Assembly: GCF_000340215.1 (NCBI RefSeq)
Contig: NW_006921535.1
Coordinates: forward strand, 4,953,528-5,017,527
DNA length: 64,000 nt
Reading direction: 5' to 3'
From: Pseudocercospora fijiensis CIRAD86
Lineage: Eukaryota; Ascomycota; Dothideomycetes; Mycosphaerellales; Mycosphaerellaceae
Every line of letters begins with the position of its first letter. Positions within the stretch are counted from its first letter, which is position 1. The position numbers and the translations under genes were made by a program. Under the pieces are notes generated by a model. The model was not told where the DNA came from. It saw only the letters and a list, made by a program, of their open reading frames with translations, and made no database searches. Positions 23,201 to 35,326 of this stretch are shown in pieces.

Positions 23201-25705
23201 TCATCGTCTCGCGCCCGCAAGTTCCAATTTTCGAATTATCTGATTACAGCTCTCCACTCTCACGCTCACTTCTTCTGGGCACAGCTGCAGCCTCTCGCCT
23301 GCGCGCTGCTCCCAAAACTCCTTCCTCTTCTTGACAAGTTCCAGCGGTGTGCCCTCTGCTCCGCCGATGTCCGAATTCGCGCCGGCGTTGAGGAGAACCT
23401 CGACGACCTCCAAGCTGCCCGGGTGACCGGCTTGACTCGCAGCTATGGCAAGTGGTGATCCAAATCTACCGTCTTTGTCTCTTTGATTCACCAGCGCTCC
23501 TTTGTGTATGAGCATCTTCACGACTTCGTCGTTGCATAGCCAAGCGGCCGAAAGGATGGGAAAGCCACAGAGTCCGCCCTCGCCAGACACGCTAGCGCCA
23601 TGCGAAAGCAGAGCTTTGATTTTGTTGTTGCCCTTCTGGAAGACGGCGGAATTCATGCGGCAGACATCGCACGAACCTTGCATGTCTTCGGTAAGTCGGT
23701 GTGCAACGACTAAGCTTTGGATCTCTGAATGATTCCAAAGTGCCGCGGCAGTCAATGTGCCGTCCGCATGTCCGAGGAAGGACGGATCCGCTTCTCCAGA
23801 ATTCAATAGTTCCTCAGCTCTCCTGAGATCGCCTCTGTGGACAGCGCGATAAAGCGTCTTGTCATAGATTGCTGCGGGCGGAGGAAGAGGCTTGGTTGGG
23901 TGGTACTTGCCTCCTCCCCACATATGCTTGACGTTTGCTCCAACATTCTTGAGAGACATCATCTTCAGGCGCTTCTGGAGGCCATTGATGTCCATATTGC
24001 CATTGGTCTCGTCGCATGGAGCCGAAGCGTACGTGTTGACGCTGATGGCAAAGCTCGAAAGGGAATGAGATGAGTTGCGTTTGCTGTTACGGAAGAGCGC
24101 ATCTACGGACCAGCGATTCTTCCGGTGGCGGTCTCGAGCAGCCATAAGTTCGTTGACATCAACGATATAGGCCTGAAGCTGAGCTTGCTCCCAGTTTCTC
24201 AGCTGGTGCCACAGACGGAAGCAGTCTGGGTCAGAGAGCCTGCTTTCATGGCCTTCCTTGGATGGAGGATGATGCCCTGTGCAAGGAGTTTCGTGCTCGA
24301 AGTTGAAGCCGCAATGGCCTCGGGCTGCCGAGTCGAGGTGTTTCTGCAGATCTTCTTCGTGATCGAAGCCCACCTGGCATTTCTTGCACTTGTGTTTTCC
24401 CTTGAATGTTTCCAGATGCAACTGCAAATGATCCAGCAAGGTCTCGTCGTCTTCGAATGGGTTTCCACATATAACACACATCTTCGGTTCCGACGACAAC
24501 CATGACTCCACATCTCGGGGTTCAGTGGGTATTGCGCTCTTGACCACAGTCTCGCGTAGCTTCTGGGGTTTGGGTTTGGGGTTCAGCACTCGCTCGATTA
24601 CATCGTTCGCCACATTCGAATCGCGAGGGGACTCGGTGGATAATGTGGGGCGGCTTGATGTTTGACGACTGCGGCTTGAGGAAGACGGCCGGCTAGAGAC
24701 GGATTCAGGTGGAGAGATGCTGACAGTGGGAGGGGGAGGTGGCTTCTCCGCTCGGAGGCTTGCACTTGAGTGCCTCCTTGGATGTTTGTTTGTCTTCTTG
24801 GTGGGTGGCTCCATGGGGACTTGGTAGGTGTACTCCTCTTCTGCAGGCTCACCAGGCCATGGCGTGATTGTAGTCTGTGGAGGTGAGGCTTCCAACTTGA
24901 TAGGAGTATGCGACCAGTCCATGCTACCACTCCGACTACTCTTGCTCTCGCCAGGCTTTCGAATGTCTGCCAGTGACCTGGTACTTCGAAGGTGAGATGG
25001 CGGAGGAAGCTCATCGGGAATCGTCATGGCGGTCATGGTTGATGCCATGGAGTATCCGGACATGGACTTCCCGCTCTCGTCAGACGACAGCGACCTATGT
25101 TCGCTGGCGTCGGATGCAGCGGAAGACAAGTCGATGGGATTGGCGCCAGTAGCCTCACCATGCTGCTCTCTGCGATGTCTCTGCAAGTCGTGGTTGCGGC
25201 CAAACGACCTGCCACACTTGAGGCATAGATGTCTCTTATCTGGCTGCAAGCCGAGCCGTCGTCTGTGCATGTCGGTGTGACGGTGACGAGCTAGAGCTCT
25301 CTTCTCGGTGTAGGTAGTGCCACACGCATCGCACTCATATCGATAGTTGATGCGAGCGCGCTTATTGGGAGGGAGATTGGTGTCGGGCGACGGGGCGTCG
25401 TTGCTGCTGTGGCTGTCTTCTGAATGGGTGTATTCGGTCTTGACGTCGACGAGGTGCGCGTTCTCCTCCGCAATCGGGACGAGGGCCGCGTTGTTGTTGC
25501 TGCTGTAGGACCAGTGAGGATGGGGGTGTTGTGGGTGAAAATGTGGTGCTGGTATGGTCTGCAAGTCCATGCTTGATGGTCTGTGTCCAAACGAATGTGA
25601 GGAGGACGGGCTAGGGTAGCATCGACGATGGCATGCGCCGTATGCAGGATCAAGATGTCCAGATGATATCGGACATGTACATTGGGCTATTGTTTGTGTT
25701 GGCAC
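23201..25705 (-). CDS. C2H2 zinc-finger protein with C-terminal ankyrin repeats
   Basis: An intronless frame of 834 aa. Residues 125-147 form a C2H2 finger (YECDACGTTYTEKRALARH), and 161-182 form a second (CLKCGRSFGRNHDLQRH). A KRAR-type basic patch just before finger 1 is a likely nuclear signal. A Ser/Pro-rich linker follows, then a second pair of zinc-binding motifs in the middle (CVICGNPFEDDETLLDHLQLH and CKKCQVGFDHEEDLQKH). The C-terminal quarter carries ankyrin-like repeats: TLYRAVHRGDLRRAEELLNSG, IKALLSHGASVSG, VVKMLIHKGALVNQRDKDGR and VVEVLLNAGANSDIGG. The combination suggests a DNA-associated regulator with a protein-interaction tail; no ortholog name is assigned. The start could instead be the internal Met at 25570 (MDLQTIP), which removes a Cys-rich leader. 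Confidence 0.85.
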   Translation of the reverse strand: MPTQTIAQCTCPISSGHLDPAYGACHRRCYPSPSSSHSFGHRPSSMDLQTIPAPHFHPQHPHPHWSYSSNNNAALVPIAEENAHLVDVKTEYTHSEDSHSSNDAPSPDTNLPPNKRARINYRYECDACGTTYTEKRALARHRHTDMHRRRLGLQPDKRHLCLKCGRSFGRNHDLQRHRREQHGEATGANPIDLSSAASDASEHRSLSSDESGKSMSGYSMASTMTAMTIPDELPPPSHLRSTRSLADIRKPGESKSSRSGSMDWSHTPIKLEASPPQTTITPWPGEPAEEEYTYQVPMEPPTKKTNKHPRRHSSASLRAEKPPPPPTVSISPPESVSSRPSSSSRSRQTSSRPTLSTESPRDSNVANDVIERVLNPKPKPQKLRETVVKSAIPTEPRDVESWLSSEPKMCVICGNPFEDDETLLDHLQLHLETFKGKHKCKKCQVGFDHEEDLQKHLDSAARGHCGFNFEHETPCTGHHPPSKEGHESRLSDPDCFRLWHQLRNWEQAQLQAYIVDVNELMAARDRHRKNRWSVDALFRNSKRNSSHSLSSFAISVNTYASAPCDETNGNMDINGLQKRLKMMSLKNVGANVKHMWGGGKYHPTKPLPPPAAIYDKTLYRAVHRGDLRRAEELLNSGEADPSFLGHADGTLTAAALWNHSEIQSLVVAHRLTEDMQGSCDVCRMNSAVFQKGNNKIKALLSHGASVSGEGGLCGFPILSAAWLCNDEVVKMLIHKGALVNQRDKDGRFGSPLAIAASQAGHPGSLEVVEVLLNAGANSDIGGAEGTPLELVKKRKEFWEQRAGERLQLCPEEVSVRVESCNQIIRKLELAGARR

Positions 25706-26379
25706 GAGCCGAAAGGTAGCGCAGCGTCAAACAAGCCAGCAAAGACTAATGATTGACGTGCAGCAGTGCGATTGACGCTCCGGGCGCTGCTACATGGACG
25801 TGGACGTGGATGTGGAGACCGTGAGCGTGACCGTGACCGTGGACATGAAGCAGTGCAGTGTGGATATTCTGTGCTGACCACGATCGGGTGGAGGTTCGAA
25901 GGTGGGCGAAGTGGTGCAGTCGGCGGACCCTTCATCTCATCAGCATATGCAAGCCATCCACCATCCACCATCCACGTGCATCAGCACCCGCTTGCCACCA
26001 ACCAACCTCGAAGTGGCGAGCGCCGTCTTCCCACGCCATCCGCTTCGGGCAGCAGCCAAGGCCGATCCAGGGACTCTGCGAAAAGCGGATGCTCTGCCGG
26101 ACCAGAATGCCTGAGGCGTTTCATGTCTGCGAGCCCTGCAGCACCCATCATGACAGATCGCCGGGAGACGAGCCCAGAACAGCAAACGCCTTCAGAGATT
26201 CGGCCTTCTGCGGCTCCATTGCACACCACTTTGGCATCCTCGCCGATGCATGAGTCTCGACTGTCTGCTTCAAGCATGGAGCTGCACGAACTCTCGCCGA
26301 TGCCTGTCTTCTGAAACATGAAGCCTCCCGTCTCGTCAGGTGTCTGTATACTGGCACCTCGCTAAATCTCGCTTAACTC
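25706..26379. other. Upstream flank, no gene supported
   Basis: Several overlapping frames exist in both directions, but none has a recognisable motif or consistent coding character. A hexamer-like GTGGAC/GTGACC run lies at about 25797-25850. This is the likely promoter side of the C2H2/ankyrin gene. Confidence 0.45.
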
Positions 26380-27240
26380 GCTTCGTAGAGGACCCGTAAT
26401 TAATGACGTTTGTGTGGGCCCGCCAAGACCCACGATTTTGTATGTGTTCGGGGCATAATTTTGGGAATTATCGAAACAACTGATACCTTATCGCCTCTAC
26501 TATTATCGCGCTAATAGAAGAACCGGCGCCTAGAAGCCACAATAGCTTTAAGGCTATTCGAGAGAGGCTGTTTCTTGCTAAGAAGGACGTTGCTATGCCG
26601 TACGACGATTTCCTTATCGCTATAAAGCTAATGTCTAATATATACAGTCGCAATAAGGTCACTAAGGTAAAGCCTAATCGTACTAGCGGTAGATACCTAT
26701 CGAAGGCATATTATCGTTGTATTAAGTCGAAACGGACAGCGGCGGCGGACAAGAAGAAGGGCGTAGAAGGCGGTAGTAGTTATTATAAACCCGAGTTTGC
26801 TACTAACGACTATTGCAAGGTTAGCTTAGTCGTTAATATATATTAGGACAGTAAGCAAGGCTCTCCTATTAATGTCGTTGTTAAGCGGACCGATTATCGT
26901 TATTAGTACACCTATACGCTCTAGCAATGCGACGTACGGCGGTCGAATGCCTATTTTAAGGAAACAGGCTAGAAGTTATTAGATTAATTACTACGGACTA
27001 GTCGAGTAAGAGTGGAACCGCCGCTTCAATCTATACTATAATCTATAGATAGGCGCGTAAGAGCACTACGACAGACGGCTACTATAGGCGCCAACTAATA
27101 AGGTATTAGAAGAGCAGGTAGAGCGAGTGCGACAATAGCGACAGTAAGGTAGATAGACAGCAACAGCGACAGCAAGGCAGATAGACAGACAAGCAAGAGC
27201 GCGTTAACAACACCTATATTTTGCTATACTATTAATGCCT
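26380..27240 (+). pseudogene. RIP-mutated remnant of an unidentified coding repeat
   Basis: The base use changes abruptly: TA, CTA and TAG are frequent, CA and TG are scarce, and CG is retained, exactly as in the block beyond 41.3 kb. One plus-strand frame reads as protein-like sequence from about 26495 to 27200 (for example RSHNSFKAIRERLFLAKKD, then MPYDDFLIAIKLMSNIYS, then GRYLSKAYYRCIKSKR). Its stops are TAG/TAA, the products of C-to-T change at Gln codons or G-to-A at Trp codons. I do not recognise the family. The isolated position between two intact genes, with no visible terminal repeats, suggests a fragment of a dispersed repeat. Confidence 0.55.
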
Positions 27241-27290
27241 TACCAACACTTTGGCTTCATTTTGAACTGGTGCCGGCGGCGGCGATAGCA

Positions 27291-27322
27291 GGTGCCAGCG
27301 GTGCCAGCGGTGCCAGCGGTGC
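27291..27322. repeat. 9-bp tandem repeat GGTGCCAGC
   Basis: Three full units plus a partial one, at the right-hand edge of the RIP-affected remnant. It is GC-rich and not RIP-mutated. Confidence 0.85.
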
Positions 27323-28746
27323 TACGCTATTCCCAAAGAAGAGCTGGAAATAGGTGCGTTTCGTCATAATTGTTGGGAACCGCGTACTTCCGAAGGCACG
27401 TGCGGCCTTGGCGGTGCCAGAATACAGACACCCGTCTCGTCCCTTGAGCATTTGCCAGCCACCTGCCTCATCGAGGAATCCCGGTGCACTTCAGCATTTA
27501 CCTCCTACGCCCTCTGCGAGAGCTGATGATGGATGGAAGGAGGGCGAGAAGCTCACGCCTCCCGTGTGCCTCGCTCCTCGCTCCTGTACGCGACGGGAGC
27601 TTTCCAAAGTTCACAATGCTTCTCCATGCATGAAGAATCGCCTCCTTTGACTTCACCACCTGAACATCGAACTCACCTGATTCGAGTTGATGAGGAAGAG
27701 CCGCAATCTGTGACAGGCCCTGGAAGGCTGTCTATTATTTGAGTTGCAAAGGAGTCGGCCTACTGCTGTAATGATTAATCTTTGTAGTTGTCAGGCAGCA
27801 ATGCATCCGAGTCATGCGGCCGCCATTTCGGCACGCAAGAGACGACTACTGTAGGAGATGGTCGGGCACAAAGACATTAGCTGTTCGGGGCCGTAGTCGA
27901 TTCACATTTTGCGCATAAGACCTTCGTATCTTTCTTCCGATAGGAGGCGGAGGAGCAAAAGGAGCAGGAGTTTGCAGGCTCGTAGCAGTTCGCAGCAGTT
28001 GCAGCTCTCCTAGCAAGGCAATCCAGGAGTTCATCATCAAAAGGCGCGCTTCGACAGGCAGCCAGCCAGCCATCAGATAAAAATTCACAGGCCCAGTTGC
28101 CTCCTCTCCCGACAGTGGCCACATCAGCTGAGCCATAGAATCGCAGAATAACAATTGGATCTGCAGACTCCTGATATGCGCGCTGAAGCACGCTTTTCGC
28201 TGCCTGCTCCTCGCCGGTGGCATGCACATTCTGCTCAGGCATGCAGCCTCGTGAGAGCCTCAGCTGGCACTCTGGCACTTACGCTGAAGAAGCAATGCAA
28301 TGCGACACACCGTCACGCGACACACAGCGCGCTTGGCTCTGGTCAAGAAGGGAGGGGAGGCATGACTTTTTGCTTGTTGGAAAATTGAATGTCAATAAGT
28401 AATCATGGTATATACTGCACGCCAAACAATCCAGGAATTGCCTTTCCGTAGGTTCTATCGGTTGTGGGGAGTAGAACTGATACAGTGTTTCTCTTGGCAA
28501 TAATGACGTGAGGGTCTTTCTTCACTACATCTACTTTCACCCCTCGCCTCGTGCAGCTTTCTGACAGCTCAAGCGGCAGTAATAAACTTGGTATGCCTGC
28601 ACCTGCCATGCTGTCCGCCTGAACAAACTTCGACAAACCAAAACAACCCAAACCACCACCACCTGGCCTACTCTCCGTCCGTCCCTCCACCTCCTACGAC
28701 TACCCTTTCTCTTCCGCCTGCACAGCGTTATTGTCGCGCCGCCACG
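27323..28746. other. Intergenic, upstream of the oxysterol-binding protein gene
   Basis: No gene with convincing support. A minus-strand frame at 27877-28278 (133 aa, Cys-rich C-terminus with CSFCSS and CAKCES) is the only one with slight interest, because paired CxxC motifs could bind zinc. It has no recognised homologue and its composition is not clearly coding. The last few hundred bases hold the leader of the gene starting at 28747. Confidence 0.4.
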
Positions 28747-30338
28747 ATGGTGCTGGGTCATAGGAAGAACTCGCTCACATCGGGCAGCCGGTCCAGCATG
28801 GAAGGCCACAGTGACGCGGAAGATGGTGATGAGACGGTCGTCAGCTCCGAGCAGGGCAGTGTCCTGAGCCATATCATATCACAGTTACGCCCAGGCGCCG
28901 ACCTCAGCCGCGTAACATTGCCAACTTTTATTCTCGAACCGCGCAGCATGCTGGAACGGATAACAAACTTCATGGCACATCCTGAGACTCTTCTCACACC
29001 TCCCACCATTGACGACCCTGTCCAGCGATTCGTGGCAGTCACCACATTTTACATGAGCGGATGGCACATCAAACCACCAGGCGTCAAGAAACCTTTGAAC
29101 CCCATCTTAGGGGAGATATTCACCGGCTATTGGGACTACTCGGATGGCACCAGGGGATACTACATCTCTGAGCAGACCAGCCATCACCCTCCTAAAAGCA
29201 GCTATTTCTTCATGGCGCCAGAGCACCACATCCGGATCGACGGCACATTGAAACCACGAAGCAAATTCCTGGGCAACAGTGTAGCCAGTTTCATGGAAGG
29301 CATTGCCGTTCTCAGACTTCTCAATAGGAATGAAAGATAGTACGTGCTCGCAGCATGCGTGGGCAGAACGCATGAAATCTTATGCTGACGGTGACCAGTT
29401 TCGTGACGCAGCCAAACATATACGCACGCGGCATTCTCTTCGGAAAGATGAAATATGAGCTTGGCGATCATGCGGTCGTTCGATGCCCGGAGACGGGTCT
29501 AGAGGCAGACATTGAGTTCAAGGTGAAAGGCTGGGTTGGCGGTACTTACAATGCGATTGCCGGCTACATCAAAGACAGCGAGACCGGAAAGAATCTCTAC
29601 GAGCTGAGCGGACTTTGGAACGCGCAAATGTACATCAAGGACCTTTCGACCGGCCAAAAGGAGTTGCTCTTCGACGCGTCGCATGCAAAGCCGAGCATTC
29701 CGAAGAGCAGGCCATTGGAAGAGCAAGCCCCTAGAGAAAGTCAGAAGTTATGGCACAGCACGACCGCAGCAATTAAGAAAGCTGATCAGAGGACTGCGAC
29801 TGATGAGAAGTCGCGGATAGAGGATCAGCAAAGGAAAGAGGCGGCTGAAAGGGGAGACCAGGAGTGGAAGCCAAGGCTGTTTAGAGCTGCGCCTCCGGGA
29901 GATGAACAAAATCTGGATTGGGTCATTGATGCGGAAGTGGACCACACTGCACCAGTGGAGAGGCAGATTGAGCAGATACTGGCTATTGCTCCAATCCTGC
30001 CTGGACAGACATTACAATCATCACAGCAACACCAAATCCCGCAGAACCTGCCGCTGGAAGACGCTGCACCGCAAAAACAGGCTCAGCAGCAGCAAGCTGC
30101 AAGCGCAGACTTGATAGATTTTGGGCAGAACGAGGAGTCCGCTCACCAGACACAATCAGCGCCCAAAGTACAAGAGCCGGAAGAGATGACATCTTCGTCG
30201 CTGCAGCAGCCATTGGTGCCGACACAGGCATCGCAGACCACGCCTGCTGCTATCGGTAGGAGAGGGGGATATGGCGATCCCATCAGGCGAATGGATAGTA
30301 CCGGCGACGAGGACGTCTTTCACGACGCAGAGTCATGA
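28747..30338 (+). CDS. Oxysterol-binding-protein-related lipid-transfer protein, Osh6/Osh7 type
   Basis: Lipid exchanger acting at membrane contact sites; Osh6/7 move phosphatidylserine against PI4P from ER to plasma membrane. Two exons, 28747-29339 and 29399-30338 (59-bp intron), encode 510 aa. The ORD domain spans about residues 40-350. The lid region is followed by LPTFILEPRSMLERITNFM (residues 58-76), which is characteristic of the Osh6/7 subgroup, then KKPLNPILGE (114-123) and the family signature EQTSHHPP (142-149). The intron splits the Tyr codon of NERYFVTQPN. No PH or ankyrin domain is present, as expected for the short class. The C-terminal 150 residues are Gln-rich and disordered, longer than in yeast Osh6, and contain a DLIDFG motif that resembles a short adaptor-binding peptide. 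Confidence 0.9.
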
Positions 30339-30929
30339 AATTTTGCACAGGATGATTCTCGGGCATTAAAGGCGTAGGCACGAGCGTTGCTGCATCAGTT
30401 ATATACCACACTCACGAAAGCATGAGCATTCAACAGAACATGTCTGCATCTTTCCACTTGAACGGAAAATCTTATACTGCATCTTCGTTCCAGGACGGAA
30501 CCCACTCATAGTACACAGTAATTGTTTTTATGATTAACAGGGTCTGCAGATCAGGTTTGCGAAGGGATGTGAGGAGAATGGTAAAGTCGTCTTCTCAAAG
30601 ATTACCCTAATCGGAAGTGTTCAACCCTTCGGTTTCGGATTGAGAGCTCTGGGGAAAGGTTAAGTAGTAAGGTTCAATGACTTGCATGTGTGAAAGATGA
30701 AGCTCTGCTTGATGATCGCGTAGTCTCCTCTTCATGTTAAATTTACCTATGTAGCAATGTTTGAGTAGAAAGTCTGGCGGCTGAGGCCATAAAGATTGCT
30801 GGAGAGTAATATCTATGTACTGACAGTCTGATGCTTCTTGGCGCGACGGATTCATTGTCAACGGCGCCGCAGCCTCACTTCACACACAAACGGCCGTCGC
30901 GACTGCTTCTACCCGACCGAACCAACAAG
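30339..30929. other. Intergenic between tandem genes
   Basis: About 590 bp between the Osh-type gene and SSU72, both on the plus strand. It should contain the terminator of the first and the promoter of the second. No frame here is supported as coding. Confidence 0.5.
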
Positions 30930-31886
30930 ATGGCTTCATCAGACCCTCGAAAACGCGCCGCAGTTCCACCTCCACCACCACCGCCACCAACAGAAGAGAA
31001 CAAGATGGAGGTGCCCGTCCACCCCGAATCGCGACCCGCAAGCGCAGCACCTCCCACAACAACACCTCCAAAACCACAAACCACCACGACAAAAGAAGAA
31101 AGCAATGGCGGCTACAAACTCCGCTTCTGCACCGTCTGCGCCTCAAACAACAACCGAAGCATGGAAGCCCACCTGCGCCTCACCACCGCCCCCTCAGGAC
31201 CCTATCCCACCATCTCCTTCGGCACAGGCTCCCTCGTCCGCCTCCCAGGCCCCAGCATCTCACAACCCAACGTCTACACTTTCAACTCCACCTCCTACGC
31301 AAACATGTACGACGAACTCCTCGCGAAAGACAAACGCCTCTACAACGCCAACGGCATCTTACCCATGCTCGAGCGAAACAAAAACGTAAAATGGGGACCG
31401 GAACGCTGGCAGGATTGGAAAGTTGGCGTTCCGAGGGTGGGGAAGAGGTGGGTGAACCCCCAGCAACAGGAAGGCGTCGTCGCAGACGCGGAGTATTCTG
31501 AAGATAAAGGGTATCAAGGCACCGAAGCCGGGACTGTAGACATCGTAATCACATGCGAAGAACGGTGTTGGGATGCCGTGATCGATGATTTACTCTCTCG
31601 AGGCAGTCCTTTGAATCGCCCAGTTCATGTTTTTAATGTGGATATCAAGGATAATCATGAGGAGGCTTTGGTGGGGGGTCGAGCGATTTTGGAGTTGGCG
31701 GATGCGTTGAATGCTGCGGCGAGGGAGGAGAGGGAAGGGTTTTTGAGTTGTGGGGGGAGTGCGGAGGGGTTTGATCGCGGGAGGGCGGGGAGGGAGGGGT
31801 TTGATGAGAGGGTTCCGGATATACTGGCGAGGTGGCAGGAGAGGTGGCCGCTTTTGCCGGCGTTGTGGACTTTGGCTTGGTTTTGA
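30930..31886 (+). CDS. SSU72: RNA polymerase II CTD Ser5-phosphatase SSU72
   Basis: Nuclear phosphatase of the cleavage/polyadenylation complex; it removes phosphate from Ser5 (and Ser7) of the polymerase II C-terminal repeat. The single-exon frame gives 318 aa. The catalytic CX5R loop is CASNNNR, with nucleophile C70 and R76, followed by SMEAH as in the whole family. Further conserved blocks are [18 protein letters not shown], and [19 protein letters not shown]; the last holds the region following the active-site fold, and [17 protein letters not shown] lies near the C-terminus. The first 60 residues are a Pro/Thr-rich extension not found in yeast Ssu72. The frame continues to an upstream ATG at 30831, but [10 protein letters not shown] fits the fungal start better. 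Confidence 0.93.
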   Translation: MASSDPRKRAAVPPPPPPPPTEENKMEVPVHPESRPASAAPPTTTPPKPQTTTTKEESNGGYKLRFCTVCASNNNRSMEAHLRLTTAPSGPYPTISFGTGSLVRLPGPSISQPNVYTFNSTSYANMYDELLAKDKRLYNANGILPMLERNKNVKWGPERWQDWKVGVPRVGKRWVNPQQQEGVVADAEYSEDKGYQGTEAGTVDIVITCEERCWDAVIDDLLSRGSPLNRPVHVFNVDIKDNHEEALVGGRAILELADALNAAAREEREGFLSCGGSAEGFDRGRAGREGFDERVPDILARWQERWPLLPALWTLAWF

Positions 31887-32752
31887 GAGGGTGCTGGAAA
31901 TGGGACTTTGAAGATGGAAATGGGGAGAGAAGAGATTGATCATGGACTTCGTGCTGAGCAAGATATTGCTCGAGGACCTCTACGCCGAACCGGATGTTCC
32001 AACGTGAATCGTGAGAACTGGTCGGGATAGCAGAGATGGTGGTCTCTGTTGACCTCTTATACTCGCATGAGGATTGCCATCCGCTCAACGCTCGGCGCAC
32101 ATTGAGAAGTCAGAATGTACTCGGAATGAGCTGGACCAGGTCTGTTGCAGAGGGGGACAATGAAAGTCGATATTTGAGGGAGAGTAGACTACATATGGAC
32201 CGAAGCAGTGAGAGGAAGCTTCTGCTTTAGCATAGTAGAAAGAAAGCTTACTCAGATGTCCTTCGCGGCAGGCACCTGAGCTTTTGTGGAAATTTACAAA
32301 TGCTTTCCAGCAGGTGAAGTTGGAATCGTGCGTCACGACAGTGCTTCCAAGTGCGTTTTCTTGATCCCAACGTGGTGCCATTGTGATGGAGACATGCAGG
32401 TACGCGTTATGAGAGCTAAGACAATAAGTGGATTCGTCGTGCCATGTTTGCATCAGGTCGTGTGACATCACGGGTGGTGTATCTTCGGCGTCAACGAATG
32501 AAGGTGGAGGGGTTCGTGGGGCACGTTGTGTTCGGTTCGGTTCGGTTGTTTCCAAGATCGTGGTCAAGAACACAGAACACGAATTGATAAGATACTAGAA
32601 TTCGTTGACATTCATTTTCGAAGCTACATTTTTCGGTATGAATTTTCACATCAGAAAGTATTCTCTCTCTCCGCAGCAAGCTCGCACTACTGGGGGAAGT
32701 CCGAAGTTTGTGTTTCATAGCTCATAAGATCGTTTTTTTTACTTTGCTGCAT
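31887..32752. other. Intergenic between convergent genes
   Basis: About 865 bp. A minus-strand frame at 32085-32573 (162 aa) is open but Ser/His-rich with no recognised motif, and it lies in the expected 3' flanks of SSU72 and the mannitol dehydrogenase gene, so it is not called. A TTCGG repeat lies at about 32530-32547. Confidence 0.4.
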
Positions 32753-34519
<1,767 letters not shown>

Positions 34520-34843
34520 CTATGCGCGAAGCCAGCAACCTGCGCAGTACCGGCAATATCGCATAATCCACTTTTTGAGCAACGCGTGCAGTGCCCTGTC
34601 GCCCTTTCGCTTCTCGATAGCGTGCATGACGCGCAATAGACCAGTTTCATCCTCTTTGCGGCATACTTCTGAGGCCTCCTTCACCGCTGCGTGGAAGACT
34701 TCGTCGATAAGACGTGCAATTTCGTCGTTGAGATTGGAGATTGCGTCAAGATCGAGGTCGTAAAAACTGGCCCTGATGCGGGAGCAGACTTGCCACACAT
34801 TCAGTTCGGCCTCGGTTGGGCCTTTTTGTGCAGGCGTCTGCAT
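34520..34843 (-). CDS. Possible small hypothetical protein, structure uncertain
   Basis: A 107-aa frame whose first 90 residues look like an alpha-helical, charged soluble protein (LDAISNLNDEIARLIDEVF, then VKEASEVCRKEDETGLLRVM). A second frame on the same strand at 34420-34600 continues in similar style (ETMEALLKQMCETMLESEEE). A splice joining them would need an intron of only about 32 bp, which is too short for this genome, so either the true intron is elsewhere or the resemblance is chance. No family recognised. Confidence 0.3.
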   Translation of the reverse strand: MQTPAQKGPTEAELNVWQVCSRIRASFYDLDLDAISNLNDEIARLIDEVFHAAVKEASEVCRKEDETGLLRVMHAIEKRKGDRALHALLKKWIMRYCRYCAGCWLRA

Positions 34844-35326
34844 CGTTGGACTCGATTCGACCCTCGTTGCAGGAGACTAATTGCGAGCTCACAGGACCCA
34901 TCGGAGACCGAGCTGATATATTCTCAAGCTAGCAAACTAGTCGACTTTCACGAACTTACCAGATTGACAGAACGCACGCGTACGCACTACCTCTCTCCGC
35001 CAACTACGAGCAAGTTCCAGTATTCAGGAACGTCTGACCGAGGGTCCTCTGGACGTAGAAGATGGGTTTCAGAGATCACACGACGAAGACATTCAACCAC
35101 ATTCCCTTGACGATCCCTCAAATCCTCAACATTGTCGTTCGAAGTCTAGAATGGATGCAAGAGCAGAGACATGTACTACGGTCGAGACCCGTGAAGAGCA
35201 CCATAGGTGTATACAGAGCTTGAGATTCGCAGTCAAGGAGCATCTTGTCGGCGCAACGCAGAGGACGCCGCTGCTTGACCGACGAAGGATTTGGCAAGAT
35301 ATGCATGCTGAGTAAGTCTCTCCGCG
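34844..35326. other. Intergenic, 3' side of a P450 gene
   Basis: About 480 bp without a supportable coding frame, left of the stop codon of the first cytochrome P450. Confidence 0.4.

Noticed and set aside
25766..26314. 182-aa plus-strand frame upstream of the C2H2/ankyrin gene
   Set aside because: It starts in a GTGGAC-type simple repeat that gives an artificial Arg/Asp/Gly run; the rest shows no domain.
26380..27240. A functional gene at the RIP-damaged remnant
   Set aside because: The protein-like frame carries several TAG/TAA stops and RIP-type base use; the open piece at about 26595-26846 is only a segment between stops.
27877..28278. 133-aa minus-strand frame with CxxC pairs
   Set aside because: Weak coding character, no recognised family, and another frame on the same strand overlaps it; mentioned only within the intergenic entry.
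32085..32573. 162-aa minus-strand frame between SSU72 and mannitol dehydrogenase
   Set aside because: It lies in the expected 3' flanks of two convergent genes, with no motif and irregular composition.
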